Of a stretch of 58,204 nucleotides of DNA, positions 1 through 8,721 are shown piece after piece. Position 1 is the first letter of the stretch. Each line of letters starts with the position of its first letter. The notes under the pieces were generated by a model that saw only the letters and a list, made by a program, of their open reading frames with translations, did not search any database and was not told where the DNA came from. Both the position numbers and the translations under genes were made by a program. This DNA is from Microcystis wesenbergii FACHB-1317 (lineage in GTDB: Bacteria > Cyanobacteriota > Cyanobacteriia > Cyanobacteriales > Microcystaceae), in contig NZ_JACJQV010000242.1 in assembly GCF_014696875.1 (NCBI RefSeq), positions 1-58,204 of the forward strand. The letters run 5' to 3'.

Positions 1-2
1 GA

Positions 3-425
3 AAACCACAAAAAAGAGGGAAAAATATTTCAATAATTAGTGCTATAAGCTTAGAAAAAGTTGTCGCATCAGTCAACATATACGGTGCAGTGGATGCGGT
101 AACATTTGAAGGATTTATTCTAAAGGAAGTGCTGCCAAAAATTAAAGAAGGAGACTGTCTGCTCATGGATAACGCCAAGATTCATCTCGGAGAAATGGTC
201 AGAGAAATAATCGAACAAGAAAAAGCTAGACTCATCTATTTACCTCCTTATTCTCCCGAATTCTCTCCTATTGAAAACTTTTGGTCAAAAGTGAAAGCGA
301 CGTTAAGAAAACTGAAGGCGAGAACTTACAAAGACTTAATAGAAGGGATTGAATTGGCTATGTTAGAAGTTACTCAAAAAGATATTCGCAATTGGTTTAC
401 TCACTGTTGCTACTGTACCTCATAA
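3..425 (+). CDS. IS630-family transposase, C-terminal part (5' end outside window)
   Basis: The frame is open from the window edge to the stop at 423-425, so this is the 3' part of a longer gene. The protein contains LLMDNAKIH, the second catalytic Asp with Asn of the DDE core, then LIYLPPYSPEFSPIENFWS, the classic IS630/Tc1-mariner block that carries the last acidic residue. It would cut and rejoin the ends of its own element. Seventeen bases after the stop lies a terminal repeat ending in TA (414-442). The visible part has no frameshift, so the transposase may be functional, but its N-terminal helix-turn-helix cannot be seen. The family call is secure; the exact IS name is not. Confidence 0.9.
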   Translation, partial: KPQKRGKNISIISAISLEKVVASVNIYGAVDAVTFEGFILKEVLPKIKEGDCLLMDNAKIHLGEMVREIIEQEKARLIYLPPYSPEFSPIENFWSKVKATLRKLKARTYKDLIEGIELAMLEVTQKDIRNWFTHCCYCTS

Positions 426-442
426 GTCAGAGAATTGCTATA
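414..442 (+). mobile_element. Right terminal inverted repeat of the IS630-type element
   Basis: Read on the minus strand this 29-base end begins TATAGC and finishes TGAGGTACA. The same two blocks, 14 bases apart, occur at both ends of a 118-bp element at 15635-15752. It lies just past the transposase stop, and TA is the target dinucleotide of IS630 elements, so the junction with host DNA is probably at 441-442. The left end lies outside the window. Confidence 0.7.
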
Positions 443-498
443 AACTCTCTGCTACTCTAAAAGATGTTATTCAAACTAATTACAAAGCTTTTAGTAAT

Positions 499-999
499 AT
501 GTCAGAATATCGCAATACTATTCTCACCGATGAACAAATATTAAATGCCAACGCAAACCAGTTGAACAGTCAATTAGCAGGATTAAAAAGTCGCCTAAAT
601 AGCAAGGAGGCAGAACGAAGAACTATCATAGAAAGGCATAGCATACTGGTTGGAATTCTAGGATCTTTGGGCTGGGCATCAGAGGAGTTAGCAAATTTAA
701 TCGTGAGGCATAAAACAGTTGAACAAGACATCAGTGATCTAACTCAACAGTCTAACAGCCTTTCTAATCAGACGTTTCAGACAAATTATGCTCTCCAGAC
801 AATACAGCAACTTTCATCGACAATGAACACCCTTGAAAACTCTCTCCAAAATATAGTTAACTCACTGACTTTCACTGATAAATACATGGGACAAGCTATT
901 CAGAGTTTGCAGTCAGCAAGTGGAGCAAATATGGAAGTTGTAGTAGAAGCATACCTGAACGCATTAGCAGAACAGATAACCCTTTTCAGCCAAAGCTAA
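499..999 (+). CDS. Hypothetical coiled-coil protein, probably 5'-truncated by the IS630 insertion
   Basis: No family is recognised. The 166 residues are rich in Gln, Asn, Ser and Leu and predict mostly helix and coiled coil, with one short hydrophobic patch (about residues 50-60, ILVGILGSLGW). There is no clear Shine-Dalgarno before the ATG at 499. The same frame stays open upstream to the IS630 end at 442 and reads plausible protein (SATLKDVIQTNYKAF). This suggests the ATG is internal and that the element cut off the true N-terminus. Whether the remainder is expressed is unknown. Confidence 0.5.
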   Translation: MSEYRNTILTDEQILNANANQLNSQLAGLKSRLNSKEAERRTIIERHSILVGILGSLGWASEELANLIVRHKTVEQDISDLTQQSNSLSNQTFQTNYALQTIQQLSSTMNTLENSLQNIVNSLTFTDKYMGQAIQSLQSASGANMEVVVEAYLNALAEQITLFSQS

Positions 1000-1000
1000 T

Positions 1001-1237
1001 GCGATCGCTTCTTCTTCTCGATTGGGTTGAAACAACGAAACCCAACAATAATAAAGGTGTGTTACTGCGGTGACATACCTTTTACTATCAGCAGCGATCA
1101 CTTATATATCTCTCTATTGGTCAAACTTTGGCAAGACGCGATCGCACAGGAAAAATTGTTATTCCGCCATCAGGATATGCTACAATGCGGGATATTTCAG
1201 TTGGCAAAGTGGCAATGATTTGGAACTAGCATTTGAA
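1001..1237 (+). repeat. 237-bp dispersed repeat, copy 1
   Basis: The block runs from a HIP1 site (GCGATCGC) to the codons for the first residues of a BrnT-like reading frame. It is about 90% identical by eye to 4824-5060 and exactly the same length. It contains an inverted-repeat core (TTGGGTT / AACCCAA), a promoter-like pair at 1156-1186 and a TTG start at 1220. Shorter pieces of the same core occur at 1797-1846 and 2311-2380. Confidence 0.8.
1156..1186 (+). promoter_or_regulatory. Candidate brnT promoter
   Basis: TTGTTA (1156-1161) and an extended TGC-TACAAT (-10 at 1181-1186) are separated by 19 bases, about 34 bases upstream of the brnT start. The same pair is conserved in the second copy of the block (4979-5009). 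The spacing is longer than ideal, so this remains a prediction. Confidence 0.35.
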
Positions 1238-1507
1238 TAGGATAAACAGAAAGCAAAAATAAATCAAAGAAAACATAACATTTCTTTTGAAGAAGCATCC
1301 ACCGTATTTGATGATCCCTTAGCTGTAAATTTCGATGATCCTGACCATTCTACAGGAGAGAATCGCTATCTTATAATAGGTTTATCAGATCAAAGTAAAT
1401 TTCTATTTGTTTCTTATACGGATCGTGATCATAAAATTCGTTTAATTAGTGCAAGATTAGTTACACCCAAAGAAAGGAGATATTATGAACGAGAAAATCC
1501 AAGATGA
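1220..1507 (+). pseudogene. brnT: BrnT-type RNase toxin gene broken by an in-frame amber codon
   Basis: Reading from TTG at 1220 gives LELAFE, then TAG at 1238-1240, then an uninterrupted BrnT protein: FEEASTVFDDPLAVNFDD, RYLIIGLS, LLFVSYT-like and RLISARLVTPKERRYYE motifs, ending at 1507. Intact BrnT proteins have Trp in the FEWD motif at this point, so TGG to TAG is the simplest explanation. BrnT is a small RelE-fold ribonuclease that inhibits translation. The antitoxin frame begins at 1485 and overlaps the 3' end, as in live pairs. Re-initiation downstream would lack the first strand, so the toxin is probably inactive. Confidence 0.8.
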
Positions 1508-1757
1508 ATTAGAAGATGACTTGCGAGAAGAATATGATTTAAGTCAACTTAAAAATCCTGTTTGCGGAAAATATTACCAACAGTATCGGGAAGGTCATAG
1601 CGTTACTATTCATCATGAAGATGGAACAAAAACGGTTGAACATTTTCCAGCGCAAAATGATGTAATTATTCTTGATCCTGATGTTAAAAAGTATTTTCCT
1701 AATTCGGAATCCGTTAATGCGACCTTAAGAAGTTTAATTAAATTAATTCCTCAATAA
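1485..1757 (+). CDS. Antitoxin partner of BrnT
   Basis: This 90-residue acidic protein (LREEYDLSQL, then VIILDPDVKKYFPNSESVNATLRSL) matches the common cyanobacterial partner of BrnT. The C-terminal ribbon-helix-helix-like segment should bind DNA and repress the operon, and the N-terminal part should wrap the toxin. An AAAGGAGA ribosome-binding site lies 4-11 bases before the ATG, and the gene overlaps brnT by 23 bases. The frame is intact although the toxin is not, leaving it without a local target. The family assignment is by motif only. Confidence 0.7.
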   Translation: MNEKIQDELEDDLREEYDLSQLKNPVCGKYYQQYREGHSVTIHHEDGTKTVEHFPAQNDVIILDPDVKKYFPNSESVNATLRSLIKLIPQ

Positions 1758-1884
1758 TAGTGCGATACCTACGGCACTGCATAGCAGCACGCCGCTCTTG
1801 TAGGTTGGGTTGAGGCAACGAAACCCAACAATATTTGATTTAAGGTGTTAGGACTTACCCAATAGCACTATAAATCTTGTCTAA

Positions 1885-1916
1885 CCGTAGGGACAATTCA
1901 TGAATTGCCCCTACGG
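1885..1916. repeat. Near-perfect 32-base palindrome
   Basis: CCGTAGGG and CCCTACGG flank a core CAATTCATGAATTG, with a single mismatched pair in 16. It could form a long hairpin or cruciform. A related but looser GGGGCAA / TTGCCCC pair lies at 3770-3808, suggesting a dispersed family. No T-run follows on either strand, so it is not a standard terminator. Confidence 0.6.
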
Positions 1917-2037
1917 GTAGCGTACCTGCGTCAGTCCTCTTTACTTAGATTCAGTGGGATGCCTACGGCACTGCATAGCAGCACGCCACTCGCTGAAAGC
2001 GCACCGAAGCTGATCTTGTAAATTGGGTTATCTTTAA

Positions 2038-2173
2038 TTAAGTTTCTCCCTTACTTAAATTATGACAAAACAATTGAATGTCATTGATTATGGTTTGATA
2101 AGAATTAACAATTTGATGGGCGATGATTAAAACCTTTTCCTCATCTAATTGGCAAGAATAAGCACTTCTCACC
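2038..2173 (-). pseudogene. Truncated duplicate of the HEPN toxin 3' end
   Basis: The segment matches 3910-4045 almost base for base. Read on the minus strand it encodes the last 45 or so residues of the HEPN protein, including SYQTIIN and FCHNLSKG, and keeps the stop codon. Similarity ends abruptly at 2173. The flank TTTACTTAGATTCAGTG is shared too (1939 and 3874), but about 60 bases are inserted between flank and gene end in this copy. It is a non-functional relic. Confidence 0.8.
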
Positions 2174-2216
2174 GGGAGCAAGTCAGTTTTGTCAGAACAT
2201 AAATACTATTCAATAG

Positions 2217-2316
2217 CTAAAGACTGTTATTTAGGTAAGCACAGCGGTGTTTAAGCACTTGAGGGATATTTTCTTCATTCCACTGGGCTCCAGAAATTTT
2301 CAGTGCGATCGCTGAT
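2217..2316 (-). pseudogene. Minus-strand gene fragment, family not identified
   Basis: From about 2297 to a TAG stop at 2217 the minus strand reads ISGAQWNEENIPQVLKHR then CAYLNNSL. This looks like a genuine protein C-terminus, but nothing upstream continues the gene. It sits between the HEPN relic and a repeat copy. The family could not be named. Confidence 0.35.
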
Positions 2317-2654
2317 CTTGTAGGTTGGGTTGAGGCAACGAAACCCAACAATATTTTATTTAAGGTGTGTTACTTTAGTGACAAGCCTTACAGCGTTGAT
2401 GATTATTGTCATTTCAACTCAGTAGGGCAATGAGCGGCGATCGCAACTCTTTCGCTAACAACTTAGAAGCAGAAGTCAGAAAAATGGGACAACCAACTGC
2501 CGATCCCAAGACATTAGATGGAATCGTATCGTACATAATAGACCTCGACCTAATATAATCTCAAGACTAAAAGTCTTTCTAGTTAAGGAATCTACCCGAA
2601 TAAAAATTATTTTAATTGCCTCATATTTTTTCAGCTAAATTGAATTAGCAACGA

Positions 2655-2827
2655 TAAGTAGGTGGGTGGAATTAAATATAAAATGAACGTAGGTTGGGCT
2701 TCGGCCGTGAGCTCAGCGTTCGACCGAGCTCACGCCGAGGTCCGAACGGTTGAAGCATGAAACCCAACGCCCGCATGGGTTACGCTACCGCTAACCCATC
2801 CTACAAATAATTGTGCCTACCTACTTA
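2655..2827. mobile_element. MITE-like element with TAAGTAGG ends
   Basis: The left end (TAAGTAGGTGGG then AATTA) and the inverted right end (TAAGTAGGTAGG then CAATTA) enclose 173 bp with no gene. Inside is a nested GTTGGG...CCCAAC repeat with its own palindrome (GTGAGCTC / GAGCTCAC). A second element with TAAGTA and GCAAAATTAATT ends is at 44015-44119. No transposase is present, so it would depend on one supplied elsewhere. Exact boundaries and target duplication are uncertain. Confidence 0.5.
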
Positions 2828-2911
2828 GATATACATTACAGCTATCGAACTGTTTAGTTAGTACATAGAGCAAAAGCAAGCTGTGACTGGGTTATAATTT
2901 TTGGAGATGTC

Positions 2912-2938
2912 TAATGTAATGTCGTTGTCACTACATTA
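2912..2938. promoter_or_regulatory. Candidate operator of the DUF1778/GNAT pair
   Basis: A perfect inverted repeat TAATGTA (2912-2918) / TACATTA (2932-2938) lies 39 bases before the antitoxin ATG. Ribbon-helix-helix antitoxins of this family bind such palindromes and repress their own operon together with the toxin. No experiment or alignment supports the site here. Confidence 0.4.
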
Positions 2939-2976
2939 TGTTAAAATAATTAAGTTTGGAATTACACACCCATCTT

Positions 2977-3267
2977 ATGAGTAGTAAAACAAAAAGTAGG
3001 ACTCCGCGTAATACCCTAAATTTGCGAATTAAGCCAGAAGAACGCAATTTGATCGATATGGCAGCCAAAGTGCAAGGTAAGAATAGAACTGATTTTATTT
3101 TGGAAGCCGCGCGGAATGCTGCGGAGGAAACTTTGCTCGAACGTACTATTTTTTTGGCTAGTCCAGAGGCTTATGCAGAATTTATCGCACTTCTAGATGC
3201 ACCACCTCAACCTAATGAACGTTTACGCAAAACCATGCAGACGCTCGCACCTTGGGAGAAGGAATGA
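2977..3267 (+). CDS. DUF1778 (TacA-like) ribbon-helix-helix antitoxin
   Basis: From the ATG at 2977 the protein has 96 residues. TLNLRIKPEERNLIDMAAK followed by GKNRTDFILEAA is the DUF1778 ribbon-helix-helix: one strand and two helices that dimerise on DNA. The C-terminal tail would mask the acetyltransferase toxin encoded next. An in-frame TTG at 2956 would add seven residues, but it falls before the conserved part, so the ATG is preferred. The stop overlaps the toxin start (ATGA), so translation is coupled. Both frames are intact. Confidence 0.85.
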   Translation: MSSKTKSRTPRNTLNLRIKPEERNLIDMAAKVQGKNRTDFILEAARNAAEETLLERTIFLASPEAYAEFIALLDAPPQPNERLRKTMQTLAPWEKE

Positions 3268-3758
3268 ATTTGACACCACCTGAACCTCTGGCTAGTTATC
3301 ACTCAATCACTGATTTTTCCTGCGGAATTACTTCTCTTGATGATTGGTTGAAGCGTCGAGCTTATGCTAATCAAGCCAGTGGTGCAACTAGAACTTTTGT
3401 TACCTGCGTTGACAATAGGGTAGTTGGGTATTACGCCCTTGCTTCCGGGGCGATTAGTATACAATCAGCTAATGGTAAATTTCGGCGGAATATGCCTAAC
3501 CCAATTCCAGTGGTAATTTTGGCACGATTGGCAGTAGATACTTCTTCCCAAGGTCAAGGTTTAGGATGCGGTTTATTTCGTGATGGTGCGCTACGGGTTG
3601 TTAAAGCGGCTGATACCATTGGTATTCGGGGAATTATTGTTCATGCTATTTCAGAAGAAGCTAAGAATTTTTATTTGGCTTTAGGTTTTGATGTGTCTCC
3701 TCTTGAACCGATGACGTTGATGATTACTCTTAATGATTTACGCGCTTGTATTGCTTAG
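3264..3758 (+). CDS. GNAT-family acetyltransferase toxin (TacT/AtaT-like)
   Basis: The 164-residue protein has a GNAT fold: SITDFSCGITSLDDWLKRRA at the N-terminus, VVGYYALASGAI, and the acetyl-CoA pyrophosphate loop LARLAVDTSSQGQGLG. AKNFYLALGF near the end is the usual motif with the catalytic Tyr. Family members acetylate aminoacyl-tRNA and stop translation. The ATG at 3264 overlaps the antitoxin stop; an earlier ATG at 3252 would add only four residues inside the antitoxin gene. The pair looks functional. The exact tRNA target cannot be read from sequence. Confidence 0.85.
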   Translation: MNLTPPEPLASYHSITDFSCGITSLDDWLKRRAYANQASGATRTFVTCVDNRVVGYYALASGAISIQSANGKFRRNMPNPIPVVILARLAVDTSSQGQGLGCGLFRDGALRVVKAADTIGIRGIIVHAISEEAKNFYLALGFDVSPLEPMTLMITLNDLRACIA

Positions 3759-3909
3759 TGCGCTACAGGGGCAACACGGGGTCAACCACAGGGGGTTTGC
3801 CCCTACAGGTACGTTTAAGTCCAGAATAACTTTGCTTATGGCCTCATGAACAAGATGTTTGCCCTGATACACTTTACTTAGATTCAGTGCGATTACCAGT
3901 TATCTTTAA

Positions 3910-4392
3910 TTAAGTTTTTCCCTTACTTAAATTATGACAAAACAATTGAATTTCATTGATTATGGTTTGATAAGAATTAACAATTTGATGGGGGATGATT
4001 AAAACCTTTTCCTCATCTAATTGGCAAGAATAAGCACTTCTCACCAGATGACGAAACCGCCTTAATTCATCCAAAATGAGCCTTGTTTCTTCTGTAATAA
4101 CTGCTTTTCTCACCCTAGGTATATCAACAGACATTTGCTCTAATAAATCTCGATGCCATTTATCCCCCGTTGGGAATCTTTGATCAATTTTTTTAGCAAT
4201 CACTTCAAATATACGCTCAATTCCAGTATAAACTCCATGCAAATTAAGCGCAATAGAATTAATTAATGCGTTTTGATACATGAAATCCGATTGATTAGAT
4301 AATTCTCTTAAAAATATCTCTAACTGTTGTAGGGCTTGAAGAATTTTATTGAGTTCTTGATTAATTCTATCTTGAATTGATAAATTAGTCAT
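3910..4392 (-). CDS. HepT-like HEPN RNase toxin
   Basis: The 160-residue all-helical protein carries the HEPN active-site pattern RRFRH (residues 111-115) with a Tyr at 121, followed by a helical tail. HEPN toxins of this type are RNases, held in check by a partner MNT-type nucleotidyltransferase that AMPylates the Tyr in studied systems. The partner lies directly upstream and overlaps by four bases (ATGA), so the two are co-translated. The last 45 or so codons are duplicated at 2038-2173. The frame is intact and expected to be active. Confidence 0.8.
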   Translation of the reverse strand: MTNLSIQDRINQELNKILQALQQLEIFLRELSNQSDFMYQNALINSIALNLHGVYTGIERIFEVIAKKIDQRFPTGDKWHRDLLEQMSVDIPRVRKAVITEETRLILDELRRFRHLVRSAYSCQLDEEKVLIIPHQIVNSYQTIINEIQLFCHNLSKGKT

Positions 4393-4763
4393 AATTCGAC
4401 CCCCTGAGCAATTGCCTCTAAAATATAAGGATGAGCCTTTTGAACTTCTACTAAATCCACCTCAAAATCCTGTCCATTATCTAACTCTGCTATCGCCTTA
4501 AAATAATCTTTCTCTGGTAAATCCCAAACCGCTAAATCAAGATCAGAATGGGGAGTTATTTCTTCATAATTTAACAATGAACCAAATAAAACAACTTTCG
4601 TGACTCCATACTTCTCTTTAAGGAGACTAGCACATTTTTGAGCAATTTTTAACCCTGCTTGTTGCCGTTGTTTCATCTCTAATAGAAATTGTTCACGGTT
4701 TGCTCTCGCTGCTAAAACTTCAGCAATAATCTCTTGTTTTCGTTCTTCAGTTAACTGTGTCAT
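4389..4763 (-). CDS. MntA-like minimal nucleotidyltransferase antitoxin
   Basis: From the ATG at 4763 the protein has 124 residues. The active site is LFGSLLNYEEI with DLDLAVW: Gly-Ser at 61-62 and the Asp pair at 74 and 76, as in minimal nucleotidyltransferases that modify HepT toxins. An N-terminal helical hairpin precedes it. An in-frame ATG at 4793 would add 10 residues, but only the 4763 start has a purine-rich GGGG upstream. It is first in a two-gene operon and would modify and silence the HEPN protein. Confidence 0.8.
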   Translation of the reverse strand: MTQLTEERKQEIIAEVLAARANREQFLLEMKQRQQAGLKIAQKCASLLKEKYGVTKVVLFGSLLNYEEITPHSDLDLAVWDLPEKDYFKAIAELDNGQDFEVDLVEVQKAHPYILEAIAQGVEL

Positions 4764-4823
4764 TATGATTACCCCTAAATCATTGAATATCAATAGTTTC
4801 TATGATAGCAATTTTTGTCATAA

Positions 4824-5060
4824 GCGATCGCCCCTTCTTCTAGATTAGGTTGAAACAACGAAAATCAACACTAATAAAGGTGTGTTACTGCGGTGACACA
4901 CCTTTTACTATCAGCAGCGATCGCTTATATATCTCTCTATTAATCAAACTTTGGGAAGACGCGATCGCACAGGAAAAATTGTTATTCCGCCCTCAGGATA
5001 TGCTACAATGCGGGATATTTCAGTTGGCAAAGTGGCAATGATTTGGAACTAGCATTTGAA
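4824..5060 (+). repeat. 237-bp dispersed repeat, copy 2
   Basis: Same length and order as 1001-1237: HIP1 site, degenerate TTGGGTT/AACCCAA core, promoter-like pair (4979-5009) and the first codons of BrnT (LELAFE). Here the reading then passes into unrelated sequence and stops near 5130, so the brnT body is missing. It is either a recombination relic of a second brnT locus or a mobile segment that captured the promoter region. Confidence 0.8.
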
Positions 5061-5249
5061 GGGGATCACACGAAAACAAGAAGAGCCGAAGCGGTGGCGA
5101 AAAAGGCCCAAGATGGAATTATTAGGGTTTAGTTGTCAGTTGTTTGTGATCAGTCATTTGATCGCTCATCGTAGGATTAGTGCGATCGATTTTGTTTGGG
5201 GTATCTAGAATGATAAAATGGGTGACGTTCAAAGCATCATTCATTAGCT

Positions 5250-5567
5250 ATGACCACAACCTACAAAGTAGAAATTTCTCATTTAGGAACAACACAAACG
5301 ATCGAAGTTAGGGAAGATCAAACTATACTACAAGCGGCCTACGATGCGGGGATTGACTTACCCAGTTCTTGCAATGCGGGCGTATGTACTACCTGTGCCG
5401 CTCAACTTTCCCAGGGTAGCGTCGAACAAGGTGAGGGCATGGGATTATCCCCCGACCTGCAAAAAGAAGGCTATGCTTTGTTATGTGTGGCCTATCCTCG
5501 CTCCGATATTAAACTGGAATCTGGCAAGGAAGAAGTAGTTTATCAACGTCAATTCGGAAAACCCTAG
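5250..5567 (+). CDS. petF: Plant-type [2Fe-2S] ferredoxin
   Basis: This 105-residue soluble protein has the ferredoxin cluster motif CNAGVCTTC (Cys-x4-Cys-x2-Cys), with the fourth Cys in LLCVAYP about 30 residues later. The N-terminus (KVEISHLGTTQTIEVREDQTI) is the usual beta-grasp. It carries electrons from photosystem I or to ferredoxin-dependent enzymes. Cyanobacteria have several paralogues, and the sequence alone does not show that this is the main photosynthetic one, so petF is used in the broad sense. It is a single gene, convergent with pyrG, with about 80 bases between the stops. Confidence 0.85.
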   Translation: MTTTYKVEISHLGTTQTIEVREDQTILQAAYDAGIDLPSSCNAGVCTTCAAQLSQGSVEQGEGMGLSPDLQKEGYALLCVAYPRSDIKLESGKEEVVYQRQFGKP

Positions 5568-5649
5568 GCCAAACTGGGGTTAAGATGACAAATTTTCGGG
5601 GGTTTACCCCCAAAAAAACCAGATTTAGAGCCAATCAGACCAGCAAACC

Positions 5650-7404
<1,755 letters not shown>

Positions 7405-7530
7405 TTAGCTCCCTCTCCAAAATCTATTGCACCACAGCTTTATCCCTCTTTAGTCACCTTCACCCCGATCATCTAAATTTTTCGCTACAATCGAGAGTAC
7501 TAAGACTCAGGCAATTGTAAAGTAATATTA

Positions 7531-7929
7531 ATGATAGATTTTAATACTCTCGCTGAATTTTCCCGCAACTATTGCGTCTCGATTTGTGCCTTTTTAGTAC
7601 CCGCTAACTTAGTAACCACCCTTTTAACGGTTCTTTTTCTCTATTTCGGTCGTCCTACCAGTCAAATCTTCCCCATTGCTTCCCTAGCTTTGTTGTTCGC
7701 CATCACCATGTTTCTCCATGTCGCCACCTGGTTGATGATTGGTGTGGTTATGGCCCCCACTTTTATCCTCTTTGGACTAGGTTTAACCTGTTTTGTGATC
7801 AATTTTCAAGCTATCAGCGATCGCCAAAGTTTGGAACAGTTATTACACACTGGTGTTAGTCGTCTAGCCCGCTCTTTCAATCAAGGAAAAGCGCCAAGAC
7901 TTCCCACTTCCCACTTCCCACATAGTTGA
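7531..7929 (+). CDS. Small integral membrane protein, unknown function
   Basis: The 132-residue protein has three hydrophobic segments (about residues 15-40, 46-70 and 70-95) and a basic C-terminal tail with TGVSRLARSF. No family is recognised. It is divergent from pyrG and convergent with the ABC permease gene, with a 9-base gap. The last residues (PRLPTSHFPHS) come from an ACTTCCC repeat, so the true conserved C-terminus may be shorter. A complete frame and codon use like its neighbours suggest a real gene. Confidence 0.55.
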   Translation: MIDFNTLAEFSRNYCVSICAFLVPANLVTTLLTVLFLYFGRPTSQIFPIASLALLFAITMFLHVATWLMIGVVMAPTFILFGLGLTCFVINFQAISDRQSLEQLLHTGVSRLARSFNQGKAPRLPTSHFPHS

Positions 7930-7938
7930 ACCAAGAGG

Positions 7939-8709
7939 CTAATCTTGATGCGTCCAAGAGCGATGAGCCAGACGCAAACCCCAATCGAGCAGATAACCGA
8001 TCGCGCCAATAACGAGAATCACCGCCATCAACTCTGAATAGGCGAGTCGATCGCGTGTATCGAGAATATAATAACCCAAACCCGCACTAACCCCCAGCAT
8101 TTCCGCCGGGACAAGAACGATCCAGATAATACCGATAGCCAAACGGAAACCAGTTAAGAGATGGGAGAGGATCGCAGGCAGAATAATCTGGAAAACCGTT
8201 TCCCCTCGGGTAGCACAGAGACTGCGGGCTAAAGTCAACCAAGAGCGATCAACCGCATTAACCCCAGCAGCCGTATTGAGAAGGATCGGCCAGATGGCCG
8301 CCACTGTCAGCAAAAAATACACGGGTAGATCACCAATTCCCAAAACCATCACCGCTAAAGGCATCCAAGAAAGGGGCGAGATCATGCGTAGAAATTGAAA
8401 TAGGGCCGACAAAGCCGATTCAAGGGAGCGATACAACCCGATTAATATCCCCAAAGGCACACCGATGGCACTAGCGAGAACTAAGCCCACAAGAACCCGG
8501 CGGCAACTGGTGAGGATATGGGGCATAATCTCCCCCCCAACAAAAAGCTGTAATAAAGCGACAAAAGAGCGCTCAGGGGAAAAATCATTTAAAATCGGGT
8601 TTGAGTGCCATAGAGGACTGGTAAATAGCCACCAGAGCAATAATCCAAAACCGATACCCCATAAGGGTAGTAAAGATATTGGCGGGGAGGTCAAAGATTG
8701 TGACTTCAT
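7939..8709 (-). CDS. ABC transporter permease (SsuC/TauC/NrtB type)
   Basis: The 256-residue inner-membrane protein has about six transmembrane segments and the EAA-like loop of binding-protein-dependent permeases (LARSLCATRGETVFQIILPAILSHLLTGFRLAIG). This is the family that imports nitrate, bicarbonate, sulfonates, taurine or thiamine precursors. It is last in a five-gene operon, 12 bases after the binding-protein gene. The neighbouring flavoprotein suggests a substrate that is oxidised after uptake, but the substrate is not visible from sequence. Confidence 0.85.
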   Translation of the reverse strand: MKSQSLTSPPISLLPLWGIGFGLLLWWLFTSPLWHSNPILNDFSPERSFVALLQLFVGGEIMPHILTSCRRVLVGLVLASAIGVPLGILIGLYRSLESALSALFQFLRMISPLSWMPLAVMVLGIGDLPVYFLLTVAAIWPILLNTAAGVNAVDRSWLTLARSLCATRGETVFQIILPAILSHLLTGFRLAIGIIWIVLVPAEMLGVSAGLGYYILDTRDRLAYSELMAVILVIGAIGYLLDWGLRLAHRSWTHQD

Positions 8710-8721
8710 GGGTTCGGATCT

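Larger units (their letters stand above)
1758..2954. other. Gene-poor stretch of repeats and gene fragments
   Basis: About 1.2 kb has no convincing intact gene. It holds two copies of a 26-base direct repeat starting CCTACGGCACTGC (near 1767 and 1962), a 32-base palindrome (1885-1916), a truncated copy of the HEPN gene end (2038-2173), another minus-strand protein fragment (2217-2316), two short copies of the TTGGGTT/AACCCAA repeat and a MITE-like element (2655-2827). A 42-codon frame at 2430-2558 is open, but nothing supports it as a gene. Confidence 0.7.

Noticed and set aside
1027-1218. 63-codon frame starting with TTG
   Set aside because: It lies inside the 237-bp repeat (copies at 1001 and 4824) and overlaps the inverted-repeat core and the candidate brnT promoter; no family or ribosome site supports it.
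2430-2558. 42-codon frame MSGDRNSFANNLEAE
   Set aside because: Short, no ribosome site, no family, in a region of relics.
4850-5041. 63-codon frame similar to the one at 1027
   Set aside because: Same reason: it is repeat-derived and has no independent support.
5592-5618. GGGGG-TTTA-CCCCC hairpin between petF and pyrG
   Set aside because: No T-run follows on either strand in the right place, so it was not called a terminator.
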